Source: Calonectria ilicicola
Lineage: Eukaryota > Ascomycota > Sordariomycetes > Hypocreales > Nectriaceae
Direction of reading: 5' to 3'
Length of the DNA stretch: 64,000 bases
NCBI GenBank assembly: GCA_020809705.1
Contig: CP085826.1
Coordinates: 7,068,001-7,132,000, forward strand
Shown piece after piece: positions 22,568 to 33,144 of the stretch (the first letter of the stretch is position 1; each line of letters starts with the position of its first letter). The notes beneath the pieces were generated by a model. It had not been told where the DNA came from. It ran no database searches and saw only the letters and a list, made by a program, of their open reading frames with translations. The translations under genes were made by a program, and so were the position numbers.

Positions 22568-25500
22568 ATGGTAGCCCAAGCTTCTGCATCTGATCACAAA
22601 CCTGAGCTTCAGGAGAGTTTTATCAATATAACGGGGAGGTTCAAGCTTTGTCCAAATCGCCTGTGGGCGGTTACTGGTGAACGCCTTCATGATCTCCTAC
22701 CGGAAGGTCCTCTTCCAAGTCACAAAGACCATGATCAGTGCAGCTTCGACTTTTGTGGTTTTTCTCAAAGAGATTATACGGCGGTAGAGCAACGTCACGA
22801 GTGCGGTAACAGAGACAATTGTCGCACTCGTCTATTCCCAAGGAGGTTATTGGATGAAGCTATAAATGAAGGCCGACTAACAGCATGGAAACTTGACGGC
22901 ACCTCACTTATTGAATGGCCCCAGCCATACATGGCCGTTTCTCACGTTTGGGCTGACGGAACCGGCGCTGGTATGTGGCCAGACGGAGAAGTCAATGAAT
23001 GTTTATATGCCTACTTTGAAAAAGCAGCCAGGAAATTCCGATGCGAAGGCATTTGGTGGGATACAATTTGTATTCCTAAAGGAAAGAATGAGCGAAATAA
23101 GGCTCTTAATAACATGCATTATAATTACCAAGATGCGCGAATAACGCTGGTTCATGACTGCTTTATAAGAAGCTGGGATTGGGTTAATGCTGAAACAGCA
23201 TGTTTTGTGATTCTTATATCACCTTGGTTCAGTCGAGGCTGGACAGCGCTTGAATTAGCTATGTCACGAAAGGTTAAGGTTATCTTTAATGGACCCTTTA
23301 ATAATCCTATTATTAAAGACCTTGACGAACAAATTCTTGCAAGAGAAAGAAAAGAACATGAAAATGGCCTTCCCGAAACACGCCATGAAATGTTAAGCAA
23401 GATTATTAGAAATCTTCGGACCGGTATTGCATCGCTGGACGACCTTCTCAGTGTTCTAGGACCACGGTACACATCATGGCCTAGGGATATGCTTACTATT
23501 GCTAAGTTGCTGCTCGAGATTGAAACAGGTCCGGATGTGCAACCACAAGAAGTCCAAAGTATGATCCTGAAAACACTTGGAAAAGCTTCACCAGGAAACC
23601 TTTTTCACAATTCATCTACCACAGCCAAAGGAACAAGCTGGTGCCCGACAAGGCTGTTTGATATGCCAAGATCTGATGTTCCACCATCCTTGCACATCCA
23701 TGAGAATCTCGATGTTGAAGGTAAATGGCAGCCACTCTCACACAAAAAGGTCATCGAAAAAGCCTCATTTGTTTGGCACTTAACACACCCATTGCTCAAG
23801 AGGGTACTTGAGAAAGGCCTTGGAAATGATAATTGTGTACTTTTAGCGGAATATCGTGGGGATCAACACTCCGCCATACGGTCTAATATTATCGGCAGGG
23901 CAATACTTGTACGGAAAACTAACTCTGATCATAAATTTCAATTTCTTGGGGCAGTTTATTTCCACCCTCCTCTTCCAACAGAGCAAATTATCGATGTTGG
24001 GCCACAGAACATCACCTTATTGGGTGAGGTGGTGAACCACACCGAGTATATGGAACAGTTCCGAAAACCACTTAAAACTTTGCCACAAACTGATGATCGC
24101 AACGAAAATGGAAGTGGCCAATGGAATCCAGGCCCGCGGAGTGTCAAAATGCAACTATCAGGCGTTATGGATGCCAATGCATGTAAATCGGAATCTAAAT
24201 CAAGCCAAAATGGGATTACAGTAATTCACCCAGGTTCACATCGCTGGACCGAACTCCACTATGCTATATGGCGAGGCCAGGTTCAGGTTGCAAAGGCGCT
24301 CATCAATAACCCGCAAAATAAAATCAGTGAGACAGACCGCTATGGACGCTCAGCTCTTCATCTTGCCGCAGAGCGCGGTAATTTTGAATCTGTACAGTTA
24401 CTTCACCCTGTCTTAGATTTGAGCAGTGACGCGAGGTCTGCAGTGCTTGAATGGGCCGTCTGGGGAGGATCATCTACTGTTGTAGAATTCTTACTCGAAA
24501 ATAACTACAAACTGGCCGACATGGGATTGAACGCGATAGGAACGGCGTCCGAGCTGGGCTACGCGCCGTTACTCAATATTTTGCAAGATAGAGTTTTAGA
24601 TCTCAACGAAGTGGTAACCCGAAGCACAATTCCACTGCACTATGCTGTCGAAAACGGGCATCAGGAAGCTGTTCAAGTCTGGATGGATTCAATTCCAGAT
24701 TTGGAAAAGAGAAGAGGCAGATATGGCCAAACAGCTCTTCATACAGCGTCAGCGACAGGGCACATGTCTATTGTCAAGATGTTGCTTGAGAATCATGATC
24801 CCGATACACTGGACAATTTCCAACGAACCCCTCTGCAGCTAGCACTGATATATCATCACCCAGACATAGCCATGCTTCTGATTCTCAAGCATGCTGATAT
24901 TGATATAGTACCTAAGGACATAAGTTGGACGCCGCTACATTTTGCGGCAAGTTATGGCGAGATCGAACTAGCAAAGTTACTGATCAGTCGTCGAAGCAGC
25001 ATGGTTAATTCTCGCGATCAAAGAGTTTATTGGACGCCACTGCATTTCGCAGCTATGAATGGACACCTGCAAATGACTGAACTTCTCATCCATCATGGAG
25101 CTAAATTTGAAAGGGACAGCCAAAACTGGACTCCTGGAATGGTTGCAATGTTCAAAGGACACTTGGATGTTGTAAAAATTTGCGGCGGAGACGTTAAGAA
25201 TCACCCAGGGGATGTATTAAACCTTCAACGTTGGACAGACCTACATTTCGCAGCCATCGAAGGAGATTCATTTCATTTTCTGCTAAAAAGCCAATACAAG
25301 GCCAAAGGACAGAGAAATATGAAGCGAGATGTTCTCAATACGTCAACGAGAGACGATGAAATTGCACCTTTCAATCCTCCCACACACCCAAGAGACTACC
25401 AAGTACCTCAGACGGCTTTAAGTTACGCGGCAACAGAAAACCGGATTTCTCTTATCAAATTGCTTTTGAAATGGGGTGCAGATATTCAAACAGAGACTCC

Positions 25501-27073
25501 GGATGGAGCAACCTGTCTCCACTATGCTGCTCGTAATGGATCTCTGAGATTAGCCAAATTCTTGGTCACTCGAGGAGCGAGCATTGATGCAAAAGATCCA
25601 TACCACGAAACTGCCCTTCACTGGGCCGCCAAGCATGGGAATCGAGCAGTAGCGGAGTTTTTGATAAAGAAGGACAGTAATGTACATCTTTCTGCGTTTG
25701 GGCATAAGTTTACACCGCTACACTATGCAGCAGCTCATGGTTACCCTGAGATTGTCGACATCCTCATTAGCGCAGGTGCGAATATGAGAGCAACTACTGA
25801 TCCAAATAGCCACACACCGTTGAGCTTGTCGGTACAATATAACCGTGTTGAGGTATTTAAATTATTGATTCAACGAGGCGTTGATATACTGGCCACAAAA
25901 TACGGAGGAGCCTCAATGCTACACCTCGCTGCTTTTGAGGGGAGATTCGAGATGGCTCGGTTACTCATCAACAACGGCGCTAGTATTAATGAGATTGACA
26001 TGAACAAGTCCACGCCATTGCACTACGCAGCCTGGAGAGGACAAGACAAAATTATTGAACTCTTAGCTGAATACAAGGCAAACCTGGAAGCAGAAGATTA
26101 TCGTGGGTATAGACCATTGCATGTCGCCAAGGAGCATCTGCAAAACTCCGCTACGAATCTACTTCTAAAGAAAGGCGCTAAGGAGATTTCTCCTCAAAGG
26201 ATACAAAAACATGCCAAAGACTCATTGATATTAGATATAGTGGAAGATACGCAGCCAGAACCCGCTTCCCTAATACACCCGAACCCCAGTCTTAAGATAA
26301 CCTCCTTACACATCAACGCTCGGAGTGGAGATGTTGAGTTGGTCAAGACACTTACCAAATGTGGCGCAAAGCCTTCGGCTAAAGACCACCAGAAAGTAAC
26401 GCCTTTGCACTTGGCTGCCAGGTTTGGCCACCTAAATGTGGCTCAGATCCTGGTTGGCAAGGAGTCCAAGTCAATTTGGGCGGAGGATTGTAATGGGATG
26501 ACTCCGCTGGTTTATGCAGCAGCTTCTGGCTCCAGAGCAATGGTGGATTATTTGGTTAGGAAAATGGGAAGAAAGTTGGATGCGAGGTCCTTGAACTATT
26601 CCCTGAGGTCTGCCATAATAGCAAATCACTGTGGCGTTGCGGAGATCTTGCTGTCACACAAGGCGGACATGCGATTTCTCGATGGGGACAATATAGAAAC
26701 CTGGCGCTACGCGGTTGAGCTTGGCCATATTTCAGCACTTGAACTATTAATTGAAAATAAGTTTGATGTCAATGAGGCTGACAAAAACCAATGCACCGCT
26801 TTGCATATTGCAGCTGCATTGGGCGACATCGTTACCTCTCGATTTCTCATTGAGCACAATACGAAGATCAACGCGCTAGACGCACAATCAAGGTCTCCTA
26901 TTGACCACGCTGCAAAATATAGCAACAAAGCTATGCTTATGTTTCTTAGCGAAAACAAGGCATCAGATTCTGGCATGAGGGCACATGCAGAATTTGATAG
27001 ACGGTGTTCGGAGTTTGTAGGCAGAACGAGGACCACCGTTCTAAATAGTTATGGGTATCAGATAAATATATGA
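22568..27073 (+). CDS. HET-domain / ankyrin-repeat protein, intronless, 1501 aa
   Basis: Large protein with a heterokaryon-incompatibility (HET) domain followed by a long ankyrin array. In fungi HET domains trigger a cell-death response after non-self recognition, and ankyrin repeats act as the binding or recognition surface. The HET motifs are YMAVSHVWADG (about 121-131), IWWDTICIP (162-170) and SPWFSRGWTALELA (about 218-231). A linker of about 300 residues follows. Ankyrin-type repeats (TPLHYAA, TALHWAAKHGN and relatives) run from about 555 to 1480, by eye about 25 units of varying quality. There is no NACHT or NB-ARC core in this polypeptide. The start at 22568 is the first ATG in frame. 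It is head-to-head with the NACHT gene. The 4.5-kb frame has no stop, which argues for selection. The ligand is unknown. Confidence 0.92.
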   Translation: MVAQASASDHKPELQESFINITGRFKLCPNRLWAVTGERLHDLLPEGPLPSHKDHDQCSFDFCGFSQRDYTAVEQRHECGNRDNCRTRLFPRRLLDEAINEGRLTAWKLDGTSLIEWPQPYMAVSHVWADGTGAGMWPDGEVNECLYAYFEKAARKFRCEGIWWDTICIPKGKNERNKALNNMHYNYQDARITLVHDCFIRSWDWVNAETACFVILISPWFSRGWTALELAMSRKVKVIFNGPFNNPIIKDLDEQILARERKEHENGLPETRHEMLSKIIRNLRTGIASLDDLLSVLGPRYTSWPRDMLTIAKLLLEIETGPDVQPQEVQSMILKTLGKASPGNLFHNSSTTAKGTSWCPTRLFDMPRSDVPPSLHIHENLDVEGKWQPLSHKKVIEKASFVWHLTHPLLKRVLEKGLGNDNCVLLAEYRGDQHSAIRSNIIGRAILVRKTNSDHKFQFLGAVYFHPPLPTEQIIDVGPQNITLLGEVVNHTEYMEQFRKPLKTLPQTDDRNENGSGQWNPGPRSVKMQLSGVMDANACKSESKSSQNGITVIHPGSHRWTELHYAIWRGQVQVAKALINNPQNKISETDRYGRSALHLAAERGNFESVQLLHPVLDLSSDARSAVLEWAVWGGSSTVVEFLLENNYKLADMGLNAIGTASELGYAPLLNILQDRVLDLNEVVTRSTIPLHYAVENGHQEAVQVWMDSIPDLEKRRGRYGQTALHTASATGHMSIVKMLLENHDPDTLDNFQRTPLQLALIYHHPDIAMLLILKHADIDIVPKDISWTPLHFAASYGEIELAKLLISRRSSMVNSRDQRVYWTPLHFAAMNGHLQMTELLIHHGAKFERDSQNWTPGMVAMFKGHLDVVKICGGDVKNHPGDVLNLQRWTDLHFAAIEGDSFHFLLKSQYKAKGQRNMKRDVLNTSTRDDEIAPFNPPTHPRDYQVPQTALSYAATENRISLIKLLLKWGADIQTETPDGATCLHYAARNGSLRLAKFLVTRGASIDAKDPYHETALHWAAKHGNRAVAEFLIKKDSNVHLSAFGHKFTPLHYAAAHGYPEIVDILISAGANMRATTDPNSHTPLSLSVQYNRVEVFKLLIQRGVDILATKYGGASMLHLAAFEGRFEMARLLINNGASINEIDMNKSTPLHYAAWRGQDKIIELLAEYKANLEAEDYRGYRPLHVAKEHLQNSATNLLLKKGAKEISPQRIQKHAKDSLILDIVEDTQPEPASLIHPNPSLKITSLHINARSGDVELVKTLTKCGAKPSAKDHQKVTPLHLAARFGHLNVAQILVGKESKSIWAEDCNGMTPLVYAAASGSRAMVDYLVRKMGRKLDARSLNYSLRSAIIANHCGVAEILLSHKADMRFLDGDNIETWRYAVELGHISALELLIENKFDVNEADKNQCTALHIAAALGDIVTSRFLIEHNTKINALDAQSRSPIDHAAKYSNKAMLMFLSENKASDSGMRAHAEFDRRCSEFVGRTRTTVLNSYGYQINI

Positions 27074-27908
27074 AAGAAAATGGCTTTGCCTTCCACATGT
27101 TATATCGAAATATGAAATCCCGTTCATTAGGATCGTACAATTAAACATGGCCGTATGGCAGGCCCCGCCTCTACTCCACTGCGTGTAGGCCCTCCCGATA
27201 TGGACTTAGGTTGTTTTGATAGAATATGGGTGGCCAAGTTTAGCAGCATAGTATTTCTAATTGAAGTTAGCGATGGATAGATATATTGTGATCTGGAAGT
27301 TCCAGGGTGGTTGATTCTGTGTAAAAAAAAAAAAAAAAAGAAAGAAAGAAAATAAAATAAAGTGAATTTTATGTTAAGGTTCTTCTGTTTCGGCACTCCA
27401 TTATTCTCTCACCAGAATTGTAACCGATTAAGACAAGACAGGCTATTTCAAGATAGTATATATATATTTAATGAATTAGATAGTTTAAGGGATTGCGGCA
27501 ATGAGCCAGTCGTCGGGATCTCTGAGGAGTCTCTCCTAAAGACCCATATTCGACCTTCTCGGGATGAGCCTCATTCTGATTAATGTCGCCTGGACGGCGA
27601 TGATATTGATGATCGTGTTCCCGATTCTGTCCTCATCCCCAAGAAAGATTCTATCATTTTCCCTGTTGAACTTTTCCAATGGTCTTCTTCTGTTCAACCG
27701 CCCCTCGGTTTTCCTTTAGTCTCTTCTGCCTCTTGGTCATATGATACGACTTGGCTTTGGAGCATGATGAGATAGTCTCATTTTTGCCGTCTTCAATAAC
27801 ATTAGTGATATGCTAACAATCCTTTGTTATGGTATGGCATTGGCGAATGCGAAGAACAAGCGAGCAGAAGCTATCAACGTTGAAGACAAAATCCCCCCAT
27901 TTATGCAC
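27074..27908. other. A+T-rich intergenic with dispersed repeat copy A
   Basis: No gene is seen. The left part (about 27160-27360) carries one copy of a dispersed repeat described separately. The remainder (27360-27908) has only short frames. Confidence 0.45.
27160..27360 (+). repeat. Dispersed repeat, copy A, ending in A-rich tract
   Basis: About 160 bases (from CTACTCCACTGCG to GATTCTGTGTA) align with a second copy at 44404-44600 in the same orientation. Shared words include CTACTCCACT, GACTTAGG/GCTTAGG, TTTCTAATTGAAG and CTGGAAG(T/C)TCCAGGG. By eye roughly 70 percent of positions agree. This copy ends in 17 consecutive A residues followed by GAAAG repeats; copy B also ends A-rich. The A-tail resembles the 3' end of a retroposed element, but I see no coding part or target-site duplication. 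The strand is nominal. Confidence 0.6.
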
Positions 27909-29099
27909 TCAGGTTTCTCGCTGCAATAATTCACCGGTTTCGGAATATAATTCCGGAGCATAATCCAACCTGCCAGAGTAGGCGGGCTCATTGTTTCTCA
28001 GACGCTCCAAATATGATTTGGCGAAACCAATTAGCTCATCCTCAGAACAGTTCATAGACATGAAAGGCGTATGAAAGCCATTTAATAAATAGCTCTTTTC
28101 ATTAATGCATGCAATAAAACCTGCCCGTGACTCAACCGGTAACCCCTTGTAAATCTCCTGAATAAAATGAGGTCGTAATATAGAGTTCTCAGTATACAAT
28201 TCTTTACTCCAAGATACATTTTGGATAAAGATAGGGTACTCATAGAGAAAGTATAAAGGACCTGTATAACTGTATTCAAAATCAATAACACCCGATAACT
28301 TAGGTGGCAGGCTATTGGGTTGCTCAATGAATAGTAGGTTCTGACCATCAAAATCAGCATGAATGAAGGAAAATGGTGCTTGAAGATAGGGGGCATCTTG
28401 AGGCAAGAAGGAATCCAGCTTTTGTTGCATTTCTTGAAAAAGCTCAATTAGCTTTGGTGACTTAATATGATATGTTGATATGAATGATTGCAGATATTCC
28501 TTTGTTGTAGAAAATGGCCCCTTTTACCTGTTCGACGATGGACTAATAATTGGTCCAACGCTATGCCCGCCCTGAAGGCATCCGATTGAATCGAAATGAA
28601 GAGAAGCAAATCGAGTGACAACGGAAGCGATTTGTGAAAGAGCTTCTTTCTTGTGGTCAAGGGATAAATGATCCCAAATCTTATAGAGATGACGGCCAGG
28701 AAGATATTTCATCAGGATATAAGGAGCGCCGACATTATTATCCAGATTTAGATCTTGGTAATAGACATCGGGAATTGGAATTGTTGTGTGCTTTTTCGGG
28801 TATTGCAATGCAGCAATTTCACCAATATCCCTCGCAACAGCATGGTCTGATTGGACTCGAGTGAAACGTGCAATGCAAAGATATCCAGACTCTGCAAGGC
28901 CTTTGTGGGTAGCAGTAGCTCCTTGCTCGAAGGAAAGGAGAAAGACTTCATGATTGGAGCCCCTCGTCAGTTGTTTGGCTCCAGTGCATCGAGTTTGAAG
29001 AGCATCGGTTGCACAATCCAAAAGCTGTTCTATATCTAGAACGAGTTGAGGTGGCTCGTCTGAGTCGCAAGTATCATTGCTGCTCGCGCTTGGGGACAT
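27909..29099 (-). pseudogene. APH-family phosphotransferase with in-frame premature stop
   Basis: Aminoglycoside-phosphotransferase-fold small-molecule kinase family, very common in filamentous fungi and usually of unknown substrate. Reading from the ATG at 29099, the N-lobe runs to codon 191 (PYILMKYLPGRHLYKIW is visible), then meets TAA at 28526-28524. The same frame continues at once with GPFSTTKEYLQSF, a family-typical segment, then the catalytic loop FIHADFDGQNLLF and the metal-binding GVIDFEYS, ending at 27909. The intact gene would be about 396 residues. No GT-AG intron removes the stop without losing conserved residues. CAA to TAA is the simplest lesion, a C-to-T transition. A sequencing error or a functional truncation is possible, so pseudogene is the likely but not certain call. 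Confidence 0.75.
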
Positions 29100-29715
29100 G
29101 TTGTTTGATGGACGCAAGTCGTGCTTCTCCCAAGCTAGTCATGTTGGCCGTGTCGTGACTTTGTCTCTGAACTATCCTCACGTGATGCCCAAAAAAAATT
29201 AGGATCAAATGGGCGCTTGCAGTCCGTCGTAAGGGGTAATGGGGCCTGCAGTGTGCTAGCCAACCTTCACCCTCTCTGCCGCCTGGAGAATGGGCAGACT
29301 TATGACCAAAAGACTCTGAATAAGAACGGTACAAGTGAGGATTCTTTTTCCATTTCCTCTACCAATAGCCAACGAGGGGTTTTGTAAGCAGTAGCTTATT
29401 CTACCCCCAGCACTGCAGCCATGATGGATCATCCTTCATCTCAAGATTCAAAAACAAAATGCTGACTTGAGGAAAATCTTTAAAAAGAAATTGAAAAAAA
29501 AAAAAAATCAAATTATTTATTTTAAAATTACCTTGAAGAATTTTCCTAAAATAGATATAGGTTGCGTGCACCTAGCAAAATGTATGTGTGCGCGTAGGAA
29601 GACTCGTTAATATATATTGTGATGTAACAACAATCTAGTGGATGAAGGGGTATGGCTACAAATAGGATAGTACATTTATCTTCATCTATTAATCTTCTCC
29701 TCGGCCTACTGATGA
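29100..29715. other. A+T-rich intergenic, no gene seen
   Basis: There is a 14-base A tract near 29494-29507 surrounded by T/A-rich sequence, and no protein-like frame. The left part serves as the upstream region of the kinase remnant; the right end is the 3' flank of the kelch gene. Confidence 0.45.
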
Positions 29716-31629
29716 TCACCGCCTATTTTCCGGCGATCCGTCCAGTTCAACTGGCGACTGACGGCTTTCCAGTTCCCACGGTGGTGGGCGTAGAACAACA
29801 TGGGGGTCTAGCTCTGTTGGTTTGAGCTGTTGATAATCGGGGGAGGATTGGGGAGAATCGACAGGTGACTTTTGGAGTTGGTGTTGGTGGCGTCGGCGTC
29901 GATAAAAGAACAGACCGGCACCGATGAGTACTAGGCCTGCTACTGCGCCTATTACACCACTAGCGATTGCGCCCACCTGGGTTTTTGAAGATTCCTTTGC
30001 CACAGGACTTTCAGTAGTGGCCGAGTTGGAGCTTGAGTTATTTGATGCTGGAGTCACAGTCAGTTATACAGGCTCAAGGGTACGCCGTATTATCTTCCCA
30101 ACGAACCTCTCATGAATATCGTCTTGATGCTTTCGTTTCCCCAGTTAACTTTCGCAAGCCCCCTGAGATAAATTAGCTTCTTAATCAAAATCTAGCACAG
30201 AGAAAGCCATACCCATTATCATACCAAGTCTGGACAGCATTGGGTGACTTGTAATCATCCGCCTCAGCGTTGTATTGATCACTCCATTCAGCTTTGGTCA
30301 AGTCGAAGATACCTAGCCCGCGAGGCCATGGGTCGTCAAGCCGAAAGCCTTGGTGCCTCCGCTCCGTTCCTCCCATAACAAGCATCTGGCGCTTGCCCAC
30401 AAGGGTGCACGAATGATACCATCGAGAAGTTGTCCCCTTAGCACTGAGTTTTAACCAGTGAAAGCCCGGCAATGTTAGGACCCATATGTCATCCATCACT
30501 TCATCATTGAGCTCGCTATATCCTCCATATATGTATCTTGAGGTATGGTTAGAATGGAAAAACGGCAGCATGAAAGTAGACTTACATCTCATAGGTACCA
30601 TTAGGCCCTTGGACACCAATGGTACAAGAACCATACCGTGGGGTTGGAATTTCCTGTTCATTTGTAGGAGTGGTAGCCTGCTTGTACCAGATATGAGTTA
30701 CCGTGTCCCAAAACGCAATATCCCTAAAGCTGATCGCCGTTGCAGTTCCTATATTTTCACCCGGCTTTGTTATGATGGCTACCTCCCCACCGAAGAACAT
30801 TAGGAGAGGGTTTTCTCCAAAGCCCTTGACGCAGACAGCATTAGCTCCTTGTATATAGCCAGAAGAGCTTATCCCATCAGTTGAGAAGTTGCTCCATTCT
30901 CTAGTCTCCATATTGTATGTGTAAAGCCCTCCGAGGCGAGTGGCGCCGGTTTCACTTGGGTCGGTTTCGTTATTTGACCAACCTCCGGTGTGATACCCCA
31001 TGCCATCACATGACGCCCCAGCTCCTTCTAAGCTGCGTTTTAAATAGTCAAAGGTCCCAGGATTTGAGGGTGAAGATGCCGCCCATTGTCCGCCGCCTTC
31101 GCCGTCAGATGAAAACTCGTACAGGGGTTTGTAGTCGTCGTCCGCATATCCGATGGGATTTTCGCCGGCCCACCGGTACATCTTTTTGCTTGCTTCATTT
31201 GACCAAAGACTAAAGCGGGATATGGGTGGTGGGACATCGTTCGGTTTATCAATCGTCTTGATGGTTACCGTCGAGTTTTTCCAGGAACTATGAAGAGGAA
31301 TTGATAGCGTCATATTTTCTAAATGAACATTAGTAGAAGTGATGGTAGAGTAAATCTTTTATCTTACGTGAAGTAAAATCCCACGGGTCTTTACCCTTGG
31401 CCTTATTTACCCCGTTAATGTAGTTTGAGACTTTACCTCCCTCAATGTAAAGATGGTCACCCAAGACTATTGGTGCTCTTTAAGTTAGTCAAACGTTTGG
31501 TGAGTGCTAGAAATCAAGGTGCTTATCTTTATGATTCGCGCGAGACTGGTACAGAGGTGGGGAATCGTCCGCCAGGGAAATGCTCGTGAAACATGCCCAT
31601 AGCGCCCAAAGTTGGATATATCGCACCAT
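29716..31629 (-). CDS. Kelch-repeat single-pass membrane protein, 6 exons, 551 aa; donor of intron 1 is AT
   Basis: Secretory-pathway protein with a kelch beta-propeller ectodomain and one membrane anchor; the role is unknown. Exons are 31629-31527, 31475-31368, 31318-30586, 30536-30213, 30162-30107 and 30047-29716. Residues 1-22 are a signal peptide starting MVRYIQLWALWA. Kelch landmarks include HLYIEGG, GGLYTYN, MFFGGE, PTPRYGSC, IYIYGGYSE, RWYHSC and LVMGG. A transmembrane helix (about 468-490) is followed by RRRR and a Pro/Ser-rich tail. Introns 2-5 have GT donors. Intron 1 (31526-31476, 51 bases) has a normal branch site and AG end but starts ATAAGC instead of GTAAGC. This may abolish expression, so the gene could be a recent pseudogene. 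The alternative is a rare AT-AG intron. Confidence 0.8.
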
Positions 31630-33144
31630 GGTCTGCATCAAAGATACAATCCTGAGAAGAGAATTTGAAGAATATTGCGCCGAGGGGACGCGAGTCGACA
31701 GCGACACGGTCTACAATGGCTTTGCGGGCTCGGGATTTCTGTGCGTCCACTCAGAAGAGGCCAAAAAAAGAAAGGGTTAATTTGCGTACGTATCACGAAT
31801 ATAAGAAGCATCGGGCTTGATAATACGAATAGTGTGGACATAGCTCTTCCAGACTCAGCCATTTCAGGCAGATGCAGGGCAGGATTTGATGGTGGCTGAG
31901 GCCCATCCTTAACGGCATGTTTGTGTGTAGGCCGGCCAGGTATCCTTGTACAAGATCGGATGTTGATTTACGATGAGAAAACTAGGATTGGCTCTAGTTT
32001 GCGGCTGTGATTGGTTTTGCCAAGATGTTGTCGTATTAGCAGCCCCCAATAAGGTCAGTGCAGTAGGAGTCGAGAACAAGTGGGACAAAAACGATCGGCT
32101 CGAACCGAATAAAACGAAGCGCGCAATCTTGACAGTATGAGCTTTATTTCTGCAAACTTGGAAAGCAAACCAACATAAAGAAGGCATCTCTGAAGGTCCG
32201 CTTGCCCGCATGCGAGTCTGACAGGATTCTTTGGGACATGAATTGGGTAACCAGTGCGAAATGACTCTTGCAGATGACACGTCTTTTTCAGCTGACACTG
32301 AAAAATGCTGTTCGGCTGAGGCAGGGTACCAACCGTCACCTTAAGCTTAATGCGCCTTAGGAGCCAAGTCCGATAAGCTGTTCCGTTGGTTGCCGATTCG
32401 CCCAGCTTCATTTCCCCCTGCAGTGTCACATCCACCCATTCGCTTTGGGTCGCCTCGGACGCCCTGACTTCTAAGCCTGCAATCACTGCACGAATTTCCA
32501 TACCTGATCCCGTCAATAAAATCTGGAATGGCAATCCAAATCTACTGTATCAATTCCTCGAGTTGATGTAGGATGAGAGAAGGGTAGGGAGAAGAGAAAT
32601 GAGATAAATTTACATCAATGGAAAATCCGAGAAAGCCAGGTCGAGAGGCTACTTCATTGTTTGAGAAAAGAAGCTGTGGTTGTGTGAGGATATATTTAGA
32701 GAGCGCCGCATACTGCCTTTTATGGTTAGACTTGGAGCGGTTCACAACATCCTGTGCATGCTGGGTGGCAGAGACCAGGCAGGACAAAAGTGGGTTTTAA
32801 TTTTAACACAATGGTTTAAAGTCATTGTAGCGGTCCTTTTTACACTAGGTAGGTAGAGTCTAGTACGCGCAACGTCGGGCATGCTGTTAATCATATTTAG
32901 CAGAGCATCACAAAGGAGGCTCATGACCATCCTCGGCGTTGAGATAGAGAGTATAACTACATATAATTATGAAAACTTGACCTTCCAACTTTGAAATCTC
33001 AAACCTCTTGGTTCAATGCATTTGAGCACTATAGGGTACTTGACGTGATCTTGTATTTCCCGAAAGCCATTGTTAAATATACTTAAAAAGGTCAGAAATA
33101 ACGTTATATTTAGCTAAATTATGATGGAAATATTTCTAGATTCT
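31630..33144. other. Intergenic with a possible minus-strand gene remnant
   Basis: A minus-strand open frame at 32534-32055 (about 159 codons, no ATG at its start) is the only candidate. It contains stretches such as LTGSGMEIRAVIAGLEVRAS and YRTWLLRRIKLKVTVG that look protein-like, but I do not recognise them. A further minus-strand frame lies at 32787-32542 with a possible donor near 32613. I could not join them without a stop. This may be a decayed gene or chance. The rest shows nothing. Confidence 0.3.

Noticed and set aside
28448..28660. Minus-strand frame across the APH gene stop
   Set aside because: Different frame from both conserved halves; it does not bypass the stop.
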